A stretch of DNA of 64,000 nucleotides from contig JAUIJE010000001.1 of assembly GCA_030431455.1 (NCBI GenBank), positions 1-64,000 on the forward strand, in the 5' to 3' direction. This DNA is from a bacterium. Lineage in GTDB: Bacteria; Myxococcota; UBA727; JAUIJE01. The translations under genes and the position numbers were made by a program. The notes below the pieces were generated by a model. It was not told where the DNA came from. It did no database searches and was given only the letters and a program-made list of their open reading frames with translations. This document shows, piece by piece, positions 38,426 to 47,262 of the stretch (positions are counted from its first letter, which is position 1; every line of letters begins with the position of its first letter).

Positions 38426-40249
38426 ATGCGCTCTTTGGTTCTTCTGCCGCTCGCCGCGGCCGTTCTTGCCCTGCCGCTCGCGGCCCAAGAGACGGACATG
38501 CCCGAGGTCTCGTTCGAAGAGGCCGGTTGGACGATGCCCGACGCCCCCGCGAGCGGATTTGACGGCTTGCTCGTCGACCTCGTGGACGACCTCGACGAGG
38601 ACGAACTCGCGGAGCTCCGGGCCGAGACCGGCCTCGCGCTCGAAAAGACCTGGGACGTCGACGTGGGCAACCGCCTTATCGTGCGTGGGGACGCGGCCGC
38701 GCTCGAGCACGCCAGACGCGTTCTCGACGGGCGCGACGAGGTGGAGAGCGTCGAGCTCAACGTGATGATGGCGCTGTTCGACGATGAGATGGACCCCCCC
38801 GAGTCGGTGGAGATCCAAAAACCGGATCGCAAAAAGCCCAACGACCCGCTCTACAAACACCAATGGCACATGAACATGGTCGACGCCGAAGCGGCGTGGG
38901 CGCGGGCCGATGGCAGCGGCGTGATCGTGGCCGTCATCGACACCGGGGTGAGCCCGGGCAAACTCGAGAACGGCAAGAAGTCGAAGTTCAAGCGCGTCCC
39001 CGACCTCAAAGAGACCGAGTTCGTCCCCGGCTACAACTTCGTCAAAAACAACAACGACCCCTCCGACGGCAACGGCCACGGCACCCACGTCGCCGGCACC
39101 ATCGCGCAGTCGACCAACAACGGCTTTGGCGTCACCGGTCTCGCCCCCAAGGCCAAGATCATGCCCATCAAAGTGCTCAGCGATCAGGGCTGGGGCTCGA
39201 TGGGCGCCATCGCCGCGGGCATTCGCTTCGCCGCCGACAACGGCGCGCACGTGATCAACATGTCACTGGGTGGCGGCGGCTACCAAAAGACCATGGCCAA
39301 GGCGATCGAGTACGCCCGCAAGAAGGGCGTCACCGTGATCTGCGCCGCCGGCAACGGGGGCAAACAAAAGGTCGAGTTCCCCGCCGCCTACCCGGGCGCG
39401 TTCGCGGTCAGTGCGCTCGGCCCCGACGGCAAACTCGCGTTCTACTCTTCGTACGGCAAGGAGCTCTCCATCGCCGCCCCCGGCGGTGACACCCGCGTGG
39501 ACCTCAACGGCGACGGCATTCCCGACGGGGTGCTGCAGGACACCATCGCCCGCAAGGACCCCAACAAGCACGGCTTCTTCCCGTTCCAAGGCACCTCGAT
39601 GGCGACCCCGCACGTCGCGGGCGTGGCCGCGCTCATCGTGTCCACCGGCGTCACCGACCCCGACCGCGTCGAGGAGATCTTGAAGTCGTCCGCCACCAAA
39701 ATGGACGACGCCATTCGCTTCGGGGCCGGGGGTCTCAACGCCGGGGCCGCGATCAAGGCCGCGCAACGGACCTCGTCGGGCTTGTCCCTCGGTCTCGCCG
39801 CCCTGCTCGGCTTCCTGGCCGTGCGCACCCTGCGCCGCCGGGACGCGCTCTCCACGTTTAAGCCCACCTTCGGGTTCGTCTCGGCCTTGACCCTGTTCTC
39901 CGGCGGCCTGTTCGTGCTGTCCGAGGTGGGCCTCGGCAGCTCGTTCCTCGCCGCGCCGGTGCTCGAGTGGCCCATGCACCTGTTCGGGGCCGGCGCGCAC
40001 CTCAACGCGCTGCTCGGCTCGGCCGCGGTGGTGTTCGTGCCCATGATGTTCCTGTTCGGCATCAAGCGCGCCCGCCCGTGGTTGGCCGGTCTCGGCTTCG
40101 GGGTCGCCGGCTTCTTGCTCGGCCACGCCCTGCTCGGCGAAATCAACGTGCAATGGGTGCCCGGCCACGGGGTGCTCGACTTCGCCTGGCTGTCGCTCAA
40201 CGGCGTGCTCGCGGCCGCGCTCGGGTTCGTGGCCATGAAGCGCGACTGA
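38426..40249 (+). CDS. Secreted subtilisin-like serine protease with C-terminal membrane region
   Basis: This 607-residue S8 protease has a signal peptide (about 1-20), a propeptide-like region (about 45-115), and the subtilase triad: Asp172 in VAVIDTGV, His218 in GHGTHVAGT and Ser391 in GTSMATPHVAG. After residue ~450 there are at least four hydrophobic segments (for example LSLGLAALLGFLAV, FGFVSALTLFSGGLFVL, AAVVFVPMMFLFGI, FAWLSLNGVLAAALGFVAM), an unusual tail that should anchor it in a membrane. The ATG at 38426 is chosen because AAAGGAG is ideally spaced; an ATG two codons earlier overlaps that site. A strong terminator follows. Confidence 0.9.
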   Translation: MRSLVLLPLAAAVLALPLAAQETDMPEVSFEEAGWTMPDAPASGFDGLLVDLVDDLDEDELAELRAETGLALEKTWDVDVGNRLIVRGDAAALEHARRVLDGRDEVESVELNVMMALFDDEMDPPESVEIQKPDRKKPNDPLYKHQWHMNMVDAEAAWARADGSGVIVAVIDTGVSPGKLENGKKSKFKRVPDLKETEFVPGYNFVKNNNDPSDGNGHGTHVAGTIAQSTNNGFGVTGLAPKAKIMPIKVLSDQGWGSMGAIAAGIRFAADNGAHVINMSLGGGGYQKTMAKAIEYARKKGVTVICAAGNGGKQKVEFPAAYPGAFAVSALGPDGKLAFYSSYGKELSIAAPGGDTRVDLNGDGIPDGVLQDTIARKDPNKHGFFPFQGTSMATPHVAGVAALIVSTGVTDPDRVEEILKSSATKMDDAIRFGAGGLNAGAAIKAAQRTSSGLSLGLAALLGFLAVRTLRRRDALSTFKPTFGFVSALTLFSGGLFVLSEVGLGSSFLAAPVLEWPMHLFGAGAHLNALLGSAAVVFVPMMFLFGIKRARPWLAGLGFGVAGFLLGHALLGEINVQWVPGHGVLDFAWLSLNGVLAAALGFVAMKRD

Positions 40250-40270
40250 CGCCAGCGCGTTCACCCAAAG

Positions 40271-40295
40271 CGGCGCCCGGGAGGGCGCCGTTTTT
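40271..40295 (+). terminator. Rho-independent terminator of the subtilase gene
   Basis: An 8-bp perfect stem CGGCGCCC/GGGCGCCG with a GGGA loop is followed by TTTTTATTT, 21 bp after the stop codon. Confidence 0.85.
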
Positions 40296-40412
40296 ATTTG
40301 TGCATAGCTGGGCCGCGTTTGAACGCGGGGTGTCGCCGTGCACAGAACCGCCCCGCACGCCGGCCGCGAACTTCTGCCCGCCGCCGATGGCCGGCGGAAA
40401 ACTGTGTATACC

Positions 40413-40538
40413 TATAATTAATGGGTCCCACCCCCGCCCGACCAGCCACACCCCTCCCGGCGAGCCTTTGTCAGGTCGCCATCACCGCACGGGAACGGAG
40501 CGCGCGCCAGGCGCCACATGTCCGCGCCTGGTTCTTTG
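40413..40538 (+). ncRNA. Candidate small RNA between the subtilase and lipase genes
   Basis: An AT-rich island with a perfect TATAAT (40413-40418) lies in this otherwise GC-rich gap. About 90 bp downstream, an 8-bp stem CCAGGCGC/GCGCCTGG (40506-40530) is followed by TTCTTTGT, a weak terminator. No reading frame explains the stretch. No -35 consensus is visible and I cannot match it to a known RNA family, so this is only a candidate. It sits in the 306-bp gap (40296-40601), where I see nothing else. Confidence 0.25.
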
Positions 40539-40601
40539 TGCTGAACTGATTCCGGGGGGGCGGCCGACGAGTTGCGGTCCGCGGCCAAATCTGCAGCATT
40601 T

Positions 40602-41543
40602 TCAGAGGGTTAAGCCGAGATCTGCCTCGGCCTCCGCGAGCACCGCGAGGTGGTCGACAAAGAAGTCCACCGGCTCGACCGCGGCGGCGTCACCCCCCAC
40701 GGGCAAGGACGCGACGCCGACCATGGCCACGTGGTCGGCGGGCACACAGCCCAAAAACCGCCCAAACCGTGACGAGCGGACCGACACCAGCCCATCGTTG
40801 TCGCGGTCTTGGGGGGACAGCGACGACATCGCCACGTGGGTCGGCCACAGCCAGGGGGTGGTGCCGCTGCGGGGCGGGGGCGCGAACCGCTCACCGTCGT
40901 CGCAGGCGGTGGACGCCCGGTGGTTGGTCACCCCCGCGACAGAGAATGTCGGCACCCCCGTGGTCGGGTGCGCGGCGTTGAACGCGGCCATCTCGTCGGA
41001 CGTGAGCTGCTTGACCGCGGCGCTGCCGTCGAGGGGCAGGTCCGAGAACGGGGCCGACGCCCGGCCCGAGACCCACAGGCTCACGTCGAGGAGCGGGTCG
41101 GGCAGCACGTGGAAAAAGTCCGCCACCGCCGAGCCGCGGTGCGGGGTGCTCACGGTGGTCAAGGTCGCCACCAGGTCGGCACCGCCCGGGGTGGCGAGCA
41201 GGTAGCGCGCGTCGAGCCCCCCTTGGGAGTGGCCGATGATGTGAACCGCGGGGTGGCCGGTCTGGGCCAGCAGCTGCTCGATGGCGGCGCGCAGCTGGGC
41301 CGCGCGCACCGTTGAGCTGGCGTACGGCGACAGGTTGGGCGCGATGACCGTGACCCCGCGCGCGGTGAGCGCGTCCTCGACCCCGACGAAATATTCGCCG
41401 AACAGGCCGTGGCCGGCCCCCGCGATGCCGTGCACCAGCACCACGGGCAGGTGGGGCACGGGCTTTTCCGGCGGCCGCACGCTCACTTGCCCGGCGGCGC
41501 AGCCGACACTCAACCCCAGGGCCAGGACGGCCATCGTTCGCAT
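40602..41543 (-). CDS. Secreted lipase of the alpha/beta hydrolase fold
   Basis: This 313-residue hydrolase has a signal peptide containing LSVGCAAG (possibly a lipobox), an oxyanion stretch VVLVHGIAGAGHG, the nucleophile elbow GHSQGG and a THVAMSSLSPQDRDNDGLVSVRS region. These match bacterial triacylglycerol lipases of family I, with the catalytic Asp in DNDGLV and the His in ADHVAMVG. TVSTPHRGSAVADF is also typical. It should hydrolyse lipid esters outside the cytoplasm. It follows the S15-type hydrolase gene by 43 bp on the same strand. Confidence 0.85.
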   Translation of the reverse strand: MRTMAVLALGLSVGCAAGQVSVRPPEKPVPHLPVVLVHGIAGAGHGLFGEYFVGVEDALTARGVTVIAPNLSPYASSTVRAAQLRAAIEQLLAQTGHPAVHIIGHSQGGLDARYLLATPGGADLVATLTTVSTPHRGSAVADFFHVLPDPLLDVSLWVSGRASAPFSDLPLDGSAAVKQLTSDEMAAFNAAHPTTGVPTFSVAGVTNHRASTACDDGERFAPPPRSGTTPWLWPTHVAMSSLSPQDRDNDGLVSVRSSRFGRFLGCVPADHVAMVGVASLPVGGDAAAVEPVDFFVDHLAVLAEAEADLGLTL

Positions 41544-41586
41544 GGGGAAGTCGTAGCCGCCCCGCGCCGGGCGCGCAAACCGCCGC

Positions 41587-43356
41587 TCAGGCCGGCACCA
41601 GGTCCGCGTCCACCTCGGCGGGGGCGCGCACCGGCTCTTTGACGCTCGCCCGTTCGCGCAGCAGCGGAAGGTGCAACCGGCTTTGCGCGTCGGGCCCGGC
41701 GCGCACGGTGTGTTGGGCCGAGCGCAGCCGTTCGGCGTACGCCTCTTGATCGCCGTAGCCGAGGTTGCGCATGTAGCGCGGGTGCGCGCCCGACGAGACC
41801 TGGAGCCGAATGCGTTCGCCTTTGTGGATGCGCTGCGCGGTGGGCCACAGCTCGACCGTGACCTCGCCGTCGACGACGTCACCGCGCACCGCGGGGTGGT
41901 CGGGGCCGATGCGCACAAACCCGTCGGTGATGTTGAGGCTCTCCCCTTTTTCGTTCACCAAGCAGAGGCGCACGAAATAGTCGACGTGGGGGATGGACGC
42001 GCGGACCTGGAGCGTCGCCTGGGGCGGCCCCACGATGTCGAGGTCGTGGGTGAGCGGGGCCGACGTGTAGACGAGGATGTCGGCCCGTTTTTCGAGTTCG
42101 CGGTTGTCCCGCTGTCCACAGTTTTCCAGGTCGAGCAAGGGGCCGGCGTAGTGAGGCGTGGGGTCGGTGGGGTCGTAGAGATACTCTCGCTCGGTGGGCC
42201 CACGGGGCACATCGAACGCCAAGGCGTCCCCGTCGAGGTACACGGTCTGTTCGTCCCCGGGCGGGGGCCAGCTCGGGGTGGTCAGCCAACGGTCGGCGCC
42301 CACCAGGAAGTACTTGATGTCGTGTGAGCGGGACGGCTTGCCGTCGCGCACATGGTCCTGCAAAAACGCGAGCACTTCGTTGAGCCAATGCCGATGGATT
42401 TGGCCGTGGACCCAGTTGCCGATGAGCAGGCGCGGGTTCTTGCCTTGGTCACACAGGGCTTGGTGGTCGCGCAGGCTCTCGCGCAAAAACGGGTCCATCC
42501 AGCCCGCGACGAGGAACATCGGGGCGGTGGACCGGTCGCGCCGGGTGCTGTGGTTGATGTGCCGCCAGAAGGGGTCGTCGAGCTTGGCCGCGTCGAGGGA
42601 GTCGCGGAAGTAGTGCACCTCGCGCCCGAGCAGGGTCAGATCGCTGTCGATGATGGGCAGGGCCGAGGTCGCGGGCATGACCTCGGCGGTTTGGCGCATC
42701 TGTTTGCGAAAGGCCCGGAGCAGGCCCTCGGCGTGGGGGGTGCCGAAGATGTCGAGGATGTGCAGAAAGCGCAGCGCAAGCTCGAACTGCACCGCGCCGT
42801 CGGTGTGCATCGCGGTGGCGAGGTCGGCGCTGGTTTGGATCGGGACCACCGCGGACAGGCCTTTGTCATCACAGATCGCCCACTGCACGAAGCCGCCGTA
42901 GCTATGCCCAAATGTGCCCACGCGACCGTCGCACCAATCTTGCCGCCGGATCCATTTCAGCGTCGCTTGGCCATCGCCCCGCTCGTACAAAAACGGAACG
43001 AAGTCGCCTTCGGAATCGAAGCGGCCCCGCACGTCCTGTTGCACCACGATGAACCCGCGGCCCGCGAAGAACCGCCCGTAAAAGTTGTTCACCACCCCGA
43101 TGAGACCGCCCTTGAGGCCTTGGCCGTACGGCGTGCGCATCAGCAACACCGGGTGGTTGTCGCCGCTTTTGGGAAAGAACACCTGCGTGGACAGCTCGGT
43201 GCCGTCCGCCATCGGGACCCACACGTGCTCGATGCGCACCCCAAACCGCGGGGGGGTGAGCCCGAGCACCCGCGAGAACAGCCGCGCACGAAATGTGTAC
43301 GCGGCCGCGAGCAACGCGACGATCAACAACAGGGCGCCCAGGACGTACACGAACAT
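41587..43356 (-). CDS. CocE/NonD family (X-Pro dipeptidyl-peptidase S15-like) hydrolase
   Basis: This 589-residue protein has an N-terminal membrane anchor (about 2-23), an alpha/beta hydrolase domain with R-x-P-Y-G, QDVRGR-DSEG and the nucleophile elbow GHSYGG, and a C-terminal jelly-roll domain (for example DIVGPPQATLQVRASIPHVDYFVRL). Family members are cocaine esterase-like acyl hydrolases, alpha-amino acid ester hydrolases and X-Pro peptidases. The substrate cannot be named here. It is probably co-transcribed with the lipase gene downstream. Confidence 0.85.
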   Translation of the reverse strand: MFVYVLGALLLIVALLAAAYTFRARLFSRVLGLTPPRFGVRIEHVWVPMADGTELSTQVFFPKSGDNHPVLLMRTPYGQGLKGGLIGVVNNFYGRFFAGRGFIVVQQDVRGRFDSEGDFVPFLYERGDGQATLKWIRRQDWCDGRVGTFGHSYGGFVQWAICDDKGLSAVVPIQTSADLATAMHTDGAVQFELALRFLHILDIFGTPHAEGLLRAFRKQMRQTAEVMPATSALPIIDSDLTLLGREVHYFRDSLDAAKLDDPFWRHINHSTRRDRSTAPMFLVAGWMDPFLRESLRDHQALCDQGKNPRLLIGNWVHGQIHRHWLNEVLAFLQDHVRDGKPSRSHDIKYFLVGADRWLTTPSWPPPGDEQTVYLDGDALAFDVPRGPTEREYLYDPTDPTPHYAGPLLDLENCGQRDNRELEKRADILVYTSAPLTHDLDIVGPPQATLQVRASIPHVDYFVRLCLVNEKGESLNITDGFVRIGPDHPAVRGDVVDGEVTVELWPTAQRIHKGERIRLQVSSGAHPRYMRNLGYGDQEAYAERLRSAQHTVRAGPDAQSRLHLPLLRERASVKEPVRAPAEVDADLVPA

Positions 43357-43395
43357 CGTCGTCGGGCTTGGCGTAACGTCTCGGCCGAGGCGCGT

Positions 43396-44769
43396 CTACG
43401 CGCTCATCGACTCCAAGAACTCCTGGTTGCTCTCGGTCCCCTTCATCCGGGACAACAAAAACTCCATGGAGTCGATCACGTTCAGCGGGTGCAGCAGCTG
43501 GCGCAGGATCCACACCCGGTTGATGACCTCCTGGCCGAGCAGGAGTTCTTCTTTGCGGGTGCCCGACTTGTTGATGTCGAGGCAAGGGAAGATGCGCTTT
43601 TCCATCAGCTTGCGGTCGAGCACGACCTCGCTGTTGCCGGTGCCTTTGAACTCCTCGAAGATCACCTCGTCCATGCGGCTGCCGGTGTCGATCAGCGCGG
43701 TGGCGATGATGGTCAAAGACCCGCCGTGCTCGACGTTGCGGGCGGCCCCGAAAAACCGCTTCGGCTTGTGCAGTGCGTTGGAGTCGACACCACCGGAGAG
43801 GATCTTGCCCGAGGGCGGAACCACGGTGTTGTACGCGCGCCCCAGGCGGGTGATCGAGTCGAGGAGGATGACCACGTCGCGGCCTTGCTCCACCAGCCGC
43901 TTGGCCCGCTCGATGACCATCTCCGCGACCTGCACGTGGCGTTGGGGCGGCTCGTCGAAGGTCGAGGAGATGACCTCGCCTTTGATGTGGCGCTGCATGT
44001 CGGTGACCTCTTCGGGCCGCTCGTCGATGAGCAGCACGATGAGCGTCACCTCTTCGTGGTTCTCCGTGATCGCGTTGGCGATGTCTTGCATCAACACCGT
44101 CTTGCCCGCCCGCGGCGGGGACACGATCAGCGCGCGCTGCCCTTTGCCGATGGGGCACATCAGGTCGATGATGCGGGTCGAGAAGTTCTTGGAGGCGGTC
44201 TCCAGGCGGAACCGCTCCTCGGGGAACAGCGGGGTCAGATTCTCGAACGGAATGCGCCGGCGGCTCTCCTCGGGGGGCAGCCCGTTGATGGTCTCGATTT
44301 TGTAGAGCGAGTAGTACCGCTCTTTTTCCGTCGGGGGCCGGATGAGCCCGGTGACGTTGTCGCCTTTGCGCAGCCCGTAGTAGCGGATTTGGCTGGGCGC
44401 GACGTAGATGTCGTCGGCGCTGGACTCGTAGTTGTATGCGGGCTCCCGCAGAAAGCCGTACCCCTCGGGAAACCGCTCGAGGATGCCGCCGCCTTTGATC
44501 GCGCCCTTTTGTTCGGTCTGCCACTTGAGCAGCTCGAACACGATGTCTTGCTTGCGGTTGGTGCCGGTGAGCTCGATGTCCTTCTCCGCCGCCAGATCGA
44601 GCAGCTCGGGCACCGGGTGGTGCTTCAGCGCGGCCAGATCCATGACTTCGACGCTGTCGTCGACCTCGGGCAGGGTGGGCTTGTCGCCGCCACCGCCGCC
44701 GCCACCACGGTGGCCATCACGTTTTCTGGAGGAGGAATCCCGAGACGACGTCTGGGTATCTGAGCTCAT
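43396..44769 (-). CDS. rho: Transcription termination factor Rho
   Basis: This 457-residue protein is the RNA-dependent ATPase that ends transcription. The Rho-N helical domain ([13 protein letters not shown]) and the RNA-binding cold-shock fold ([33 protein letters not shown]) lie in the first half. Walker [10 protein letters not shown], the ERPEEVTD motif and R-L-G-R-A-Y-N complete the ATPase. The N-terminus has an extra basic, seven-glycine segment before the Rho domain. The ATG at 44769 is chosen because family homology begins soon after; an in-frame GTG ten codons upstream is possible. Confidence 0.96.
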   Translation of the reverse strand: MSSDTQTSSRDSSSRKRDGHRGGGGGGGDKPTLPEVDDSVEVMDLAALKHHPVPELLDLAAEKDIELTGTNRKQDIVFELLKWQTEQKGAIKGGGILERFPEGYGFLREPAYNYESSADDIYVAPSQIRYYGLRKGDNVTGLIRPPTEKERYYSLYKIETINGLPPEESRRRIPFENLTPLFPEERFRLETASKNFSTRIIDLMCPIGKGQRALIVSPPRAGKTVLMQDIANAITENHEEVTLIVLLIDERPEEVTDMQRHIKGEVISSTFDEPPQRHVQVAEMVIERAKRLVEQGRDVVILLDSITRLGRAYNTVVPPSGKILSGGVDSNALHKPKRFFGAARNVEHGGSLTIIATALIDTGSRMDEVIFEEFKGTGNSEVVLDRKLMEKRIFPCLDINKSGTRKEELLLGQEVINRVWILRQLLHPLNVIDSMEFLLSRMKGTESNQEFLESMSA

Positions 44770-44907
44770 GTTGGGAACCTGCAAAGGTGAAGGGAGCACG
44801 CTCGGGCCGGAAGCAAGGGGCCGGAGCGAGGGCGACCTGACCAGCTGCGGACACGGCTGTCAATCCATTGGCCCGGTCAAAATCGTCGCCGCGCGCTATA
44901 AAGAAGC

Positions 44908-45195
44908 ATGGACAGAGACGTCGAGGTCAGGGTCAAGGTCATCGTCACCGGCCGCGTGCAGGGCGTGTTTTTTCGGGCGTCGACGCTCGAGCAGGCGCAG
45001 CGGGTCGGGGTGACCGGCTCCGTCGAGAACTTGCCCGATGGCGCGGTCGCGATCGACATCCAGGGCACCCGCGAAAACGTCGAGGAGGTCGTGCGGTGGG
45101 TCCACCGGGGCCCGCCCGCCGCGATGGTCCAATCCGTGTCGGTGCGGTCGGAGACGCCCACGGACAAGCACAAGACGTTTCGGGTCCTGAAGTAG
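44908..45195 (+). CDS. acyP: Acylphosphatase
   Basis: This 95-residue enzyme cleaves acyl phosphates. The signature VTGRVQGVFFR (catalytic Arg) and the GSVENLPDGAVAIDIQG motif with the catalytic Asn are present, and the length is normal. It is monocistronic and divergent from rho. A GC hairpin (CGCCCTCCC/GGGAGGGCG, 45255-45274) about 60 bp past the stop may help end its transcript. Confidence 0.93.
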   Translation: MDRDVEVRVKVIVTGRVQGVFFRASTLEQAQRVGVTGSVENLPDGAVAIDIQGTRENVEEVVRWVHRGPPAAMVQSVSVRSETPTDKHKTFRVLK

Positions 45196-45592
45196 GGCCC
45201 GCGGGACCGCAGCCGCCGTCTGGTGGTGGTGGTGTCAGGGCCCAAACGCACGAACGCCCTCCCGAGGGAGGGCGACGAACAGCGTTATTCCAACTATTGA
45301 TTATGGCCCGCTGGCAATATTCTAGAACATTCAGGCTTGCGCCTACGTCGCGTAGTAGTGCAGGCACCGGGCCAGTTTTTGGCTGCGATGGGAATAGACT
45401 GAAAACAAACGATTTTTTGTCAGAATGCGGGGTCTTGGCCGCGGCACGGCGCAAAAACCGCGACATCGATGTCATGTCGGGGGTGGGCACGCGACCCAGA
45501 ATGTGTCCAGGTCGAGAAAAGCCTTTTTAAAACAGGTGCTTACCAAACCATGACAGCGCTGTCATGCCCCGTGCCGCAGGGTGCCAACGATG
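45196..45592. other. AT-richer intergenic region with two perfect palindromes
   Basis: No gene is supported in this 397-bp convergent gap. It holds a 9-bp-stem GC hairpin (45255-45274), an AT-rich stretch around 45285-45420, and two perfect palindromes: GACATCGATGTC (45462-45473) and CATGACAGCGCTGTCATG (45549-45566). The second lies 27 bp after the pepA stop on the other strand and could also act as its terminator hairpin. Confidence 0.45.
45549..45566. promoter_or_regulatory. Perfect 18-bp palindrome downstream of pepA
   Basis: CATGACAGCGCTGTCATG is a perfect inverted repeat. It could be a protein-binding site or a hairpin that ends pepA transcription. Read on the minus strand it is followed by GTTTGGT, which is a poor T-tract. 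Confidence 0.4.
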
Positions 45593-47095
45593 TCAGTGCC
45601 CGGCGGTGAGGTAGCTGACGAGCGTCCGGACCGCGAATCCCGCCCCGCCGCGGGGGATGTAGGGGTGCTCCCGGTCCATGGTGGCCGGCCCGGCGATGTC
45701 GAGGTGGGCCCAGCGCGCCCGGTCATCGATGAACTGCTCCAAGAACAGCGCCGCGGTGATGGCGCCCCCCCAGCGTTCGCCGGTGTTTTTGGTGTCCGCG
45801 ATCTGGCTCTTGAGCTGGTAGCGCAGCGCCTGGTTGAGCGGCATGCGCCAGAAGTCTTCGCCCGACCGCTCGCCGGCCAGGATGAGGTCCGAGGCGAGGT
45901 CGTCATCGGCGGTAAACAGCCCACTGGTGAACGGCCCCAGCGCGATCATGCACGCGCCGGTGAGGGTGGCGAGGTCGATCAACGTGTCCGGCTGGTCCTT
46001 GTCGAGGGCGTAGTCGATGCAATCGGCGAGCACGAGCCGGCCCTCTGCGTCGGTGTTGTTGACCTCGACGGTGGTGCCCTTGCGGGACTTGAGCACGTCG
46101 CCGGGGTGGTAGGCGAACGCGCTGATGCCGTTCTCGACGCACCCGAGGTACCCGGTGACCGCGATGTCCTCGGGGGCGAGGGCGCCGATGGCCCGCATCG
46201 TGCCGATGACCGCGGCCGCGCCCGACATGTCGATTTTCATCTCGAGCATGCCCGCGGCGGGTTTGATGTCGAGGCCGCCGGAGTCGAACGTGACGCCCTT
46301 GCCCACGAGGGCGATGTGGCGCTTGGCCTTCTTCTTGGGGCGGTAGGCGAGGCGCACCATGCGCGGCGGGTGGGCGGCGGCGGCGGCGCGGCCCACGGCG
46401 AGCATCAGGCCCATGCCTTCTTTCTCGAGGTCCTTTTCGGTCAGGACCTTGACCGTCAAGCCCACCTCGCTCCCGGTCTGCCTGGCGGTGGCGGCGAACA
46501 TCTCGGGGGTGACGCTGCTGGCGTGGTCGTTGATGAGGTCGCGCGCGAGGTTGACCCCGGCCGCGATGGCCCCCGCGTGTTCGCACGCTTTGCGCACCGC
46601 CCCCGCCGACAGGTCGGGGCTGACGATGGAGACCTGCGCGGTGCGGGTGTCATCGTCGTCGTCAGACAGGTACTTGTTGAAGCGGTAGCCGGCCAGGAGC
46701 GCGCCCTCGGCGGCCAGCTCCACCGCGCTGGTGGCGGAAATCTCGTCGTGCGGGGGCAACACCAAGACCGCCTTGTTGCCCGGGCAGCTGTGCACCGCGC
46801 CGCCGCCGAGTTTGCGGAAATCGTCGAGGGTGACGTCGTCGGGCTCCCCCATCCCGATGAGCACCACGCGTTTGACCGGGATTTTCTTGTGGGTGTGCAG
46901 GACAAACGTCTGGCCGCTGTCGGCGGTGAACCCATCGTCGACGGCGAACGTCCAGAGCTTCTTGCCCAGCGCACGGTCGAGCTCTTGCAAGTGGTCGGGG
47001 CACGGGGCCTTTTTCTTCGCGGATTGGTAGACGCCGATGGCGACGGTGTCCGCCCGTTTCTTCCAGGCGGCGCCGGTGTGCGCGGTGACCTTCAT
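45593..47095 (-). CDS. pepA: Leucyl aminopeptidase (M17 family)
   Basis: This 500-residue di-zinc aminopeptidase removes N-terminal amino acids from peptides. Metal ligands and catalytic residues lie in VGKGVTFDSGGLDIKP, EMKIDMSGAA and the family signature NTDAEGRLVLAD. Length is normal and no signal peptide is visible, so it acts in the cytoplasm. It is divergent from the PLC-like gene with a 167-bp gap. Confidence 0.93.
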   Translation of the reverse strand: MKVTAHTGAAWKKRADTVAIGVYQSAKKKAPCPDHLQELDRALGKKLWTFAVDDGFTADSGQTFVLHTHKKIPVKRVVLIGMGEPDDVTLDDFRKLGGGAVHSCPGNKAVLVLPPHDEISATSAVELAAEGALLAGYRFNKYLSDDDDDTRTAQVSIVSPDLSAGAVRKACEHAGAIAAGVNLARDLINDHASSVTPEMFAATARQTGSEVGLTVKVLTEKDLEKEGMGLMLAVGRAAAAAHPPRMVRLAYRPKKKAKRHIALVGKGVTFDSGGLDIKPAAGMLEMKIDMSGAAAVIGTMRAIGALAPEDIAVTGYLGCVENGISAFAYHPGDVLKSRKGTTVEVNNTDAEGRLVLADCIDYALDKDQPDTLIDLATLTGACMIALGPFTSGLFTADDDLASDLILAGERSGEDFWRMPLNQALRYQLKSQIADTKNTGERWGGAITAALFLEQFIDDRARWAHLDIAGPATMDREHPYIPRGGAGFAVRTLVSYLTAGH

Positions 47096-47262
47096 GCTTT
47101 TTTGACCTCGGAGAGCAAGGAAGGGCGCAACCTAACCTCCGTTGCGGGGCGGAACAAGCCGAACCCACATCGGGTCCCGCACGGGCCACACACGATGCGT
47201 TAAAAGTGGTAGGCCTGCCCGGGAAGAACTAGAGTCACACCGACTCTGGCCGACGGAAGTCG

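Noticed and set aside
45300-45325. Sigma-54 promoter (TGGC...GC pattern)
   Set aside because: The GG and GC dinucleotides are spaced too closely, and no gene follows on that strand.
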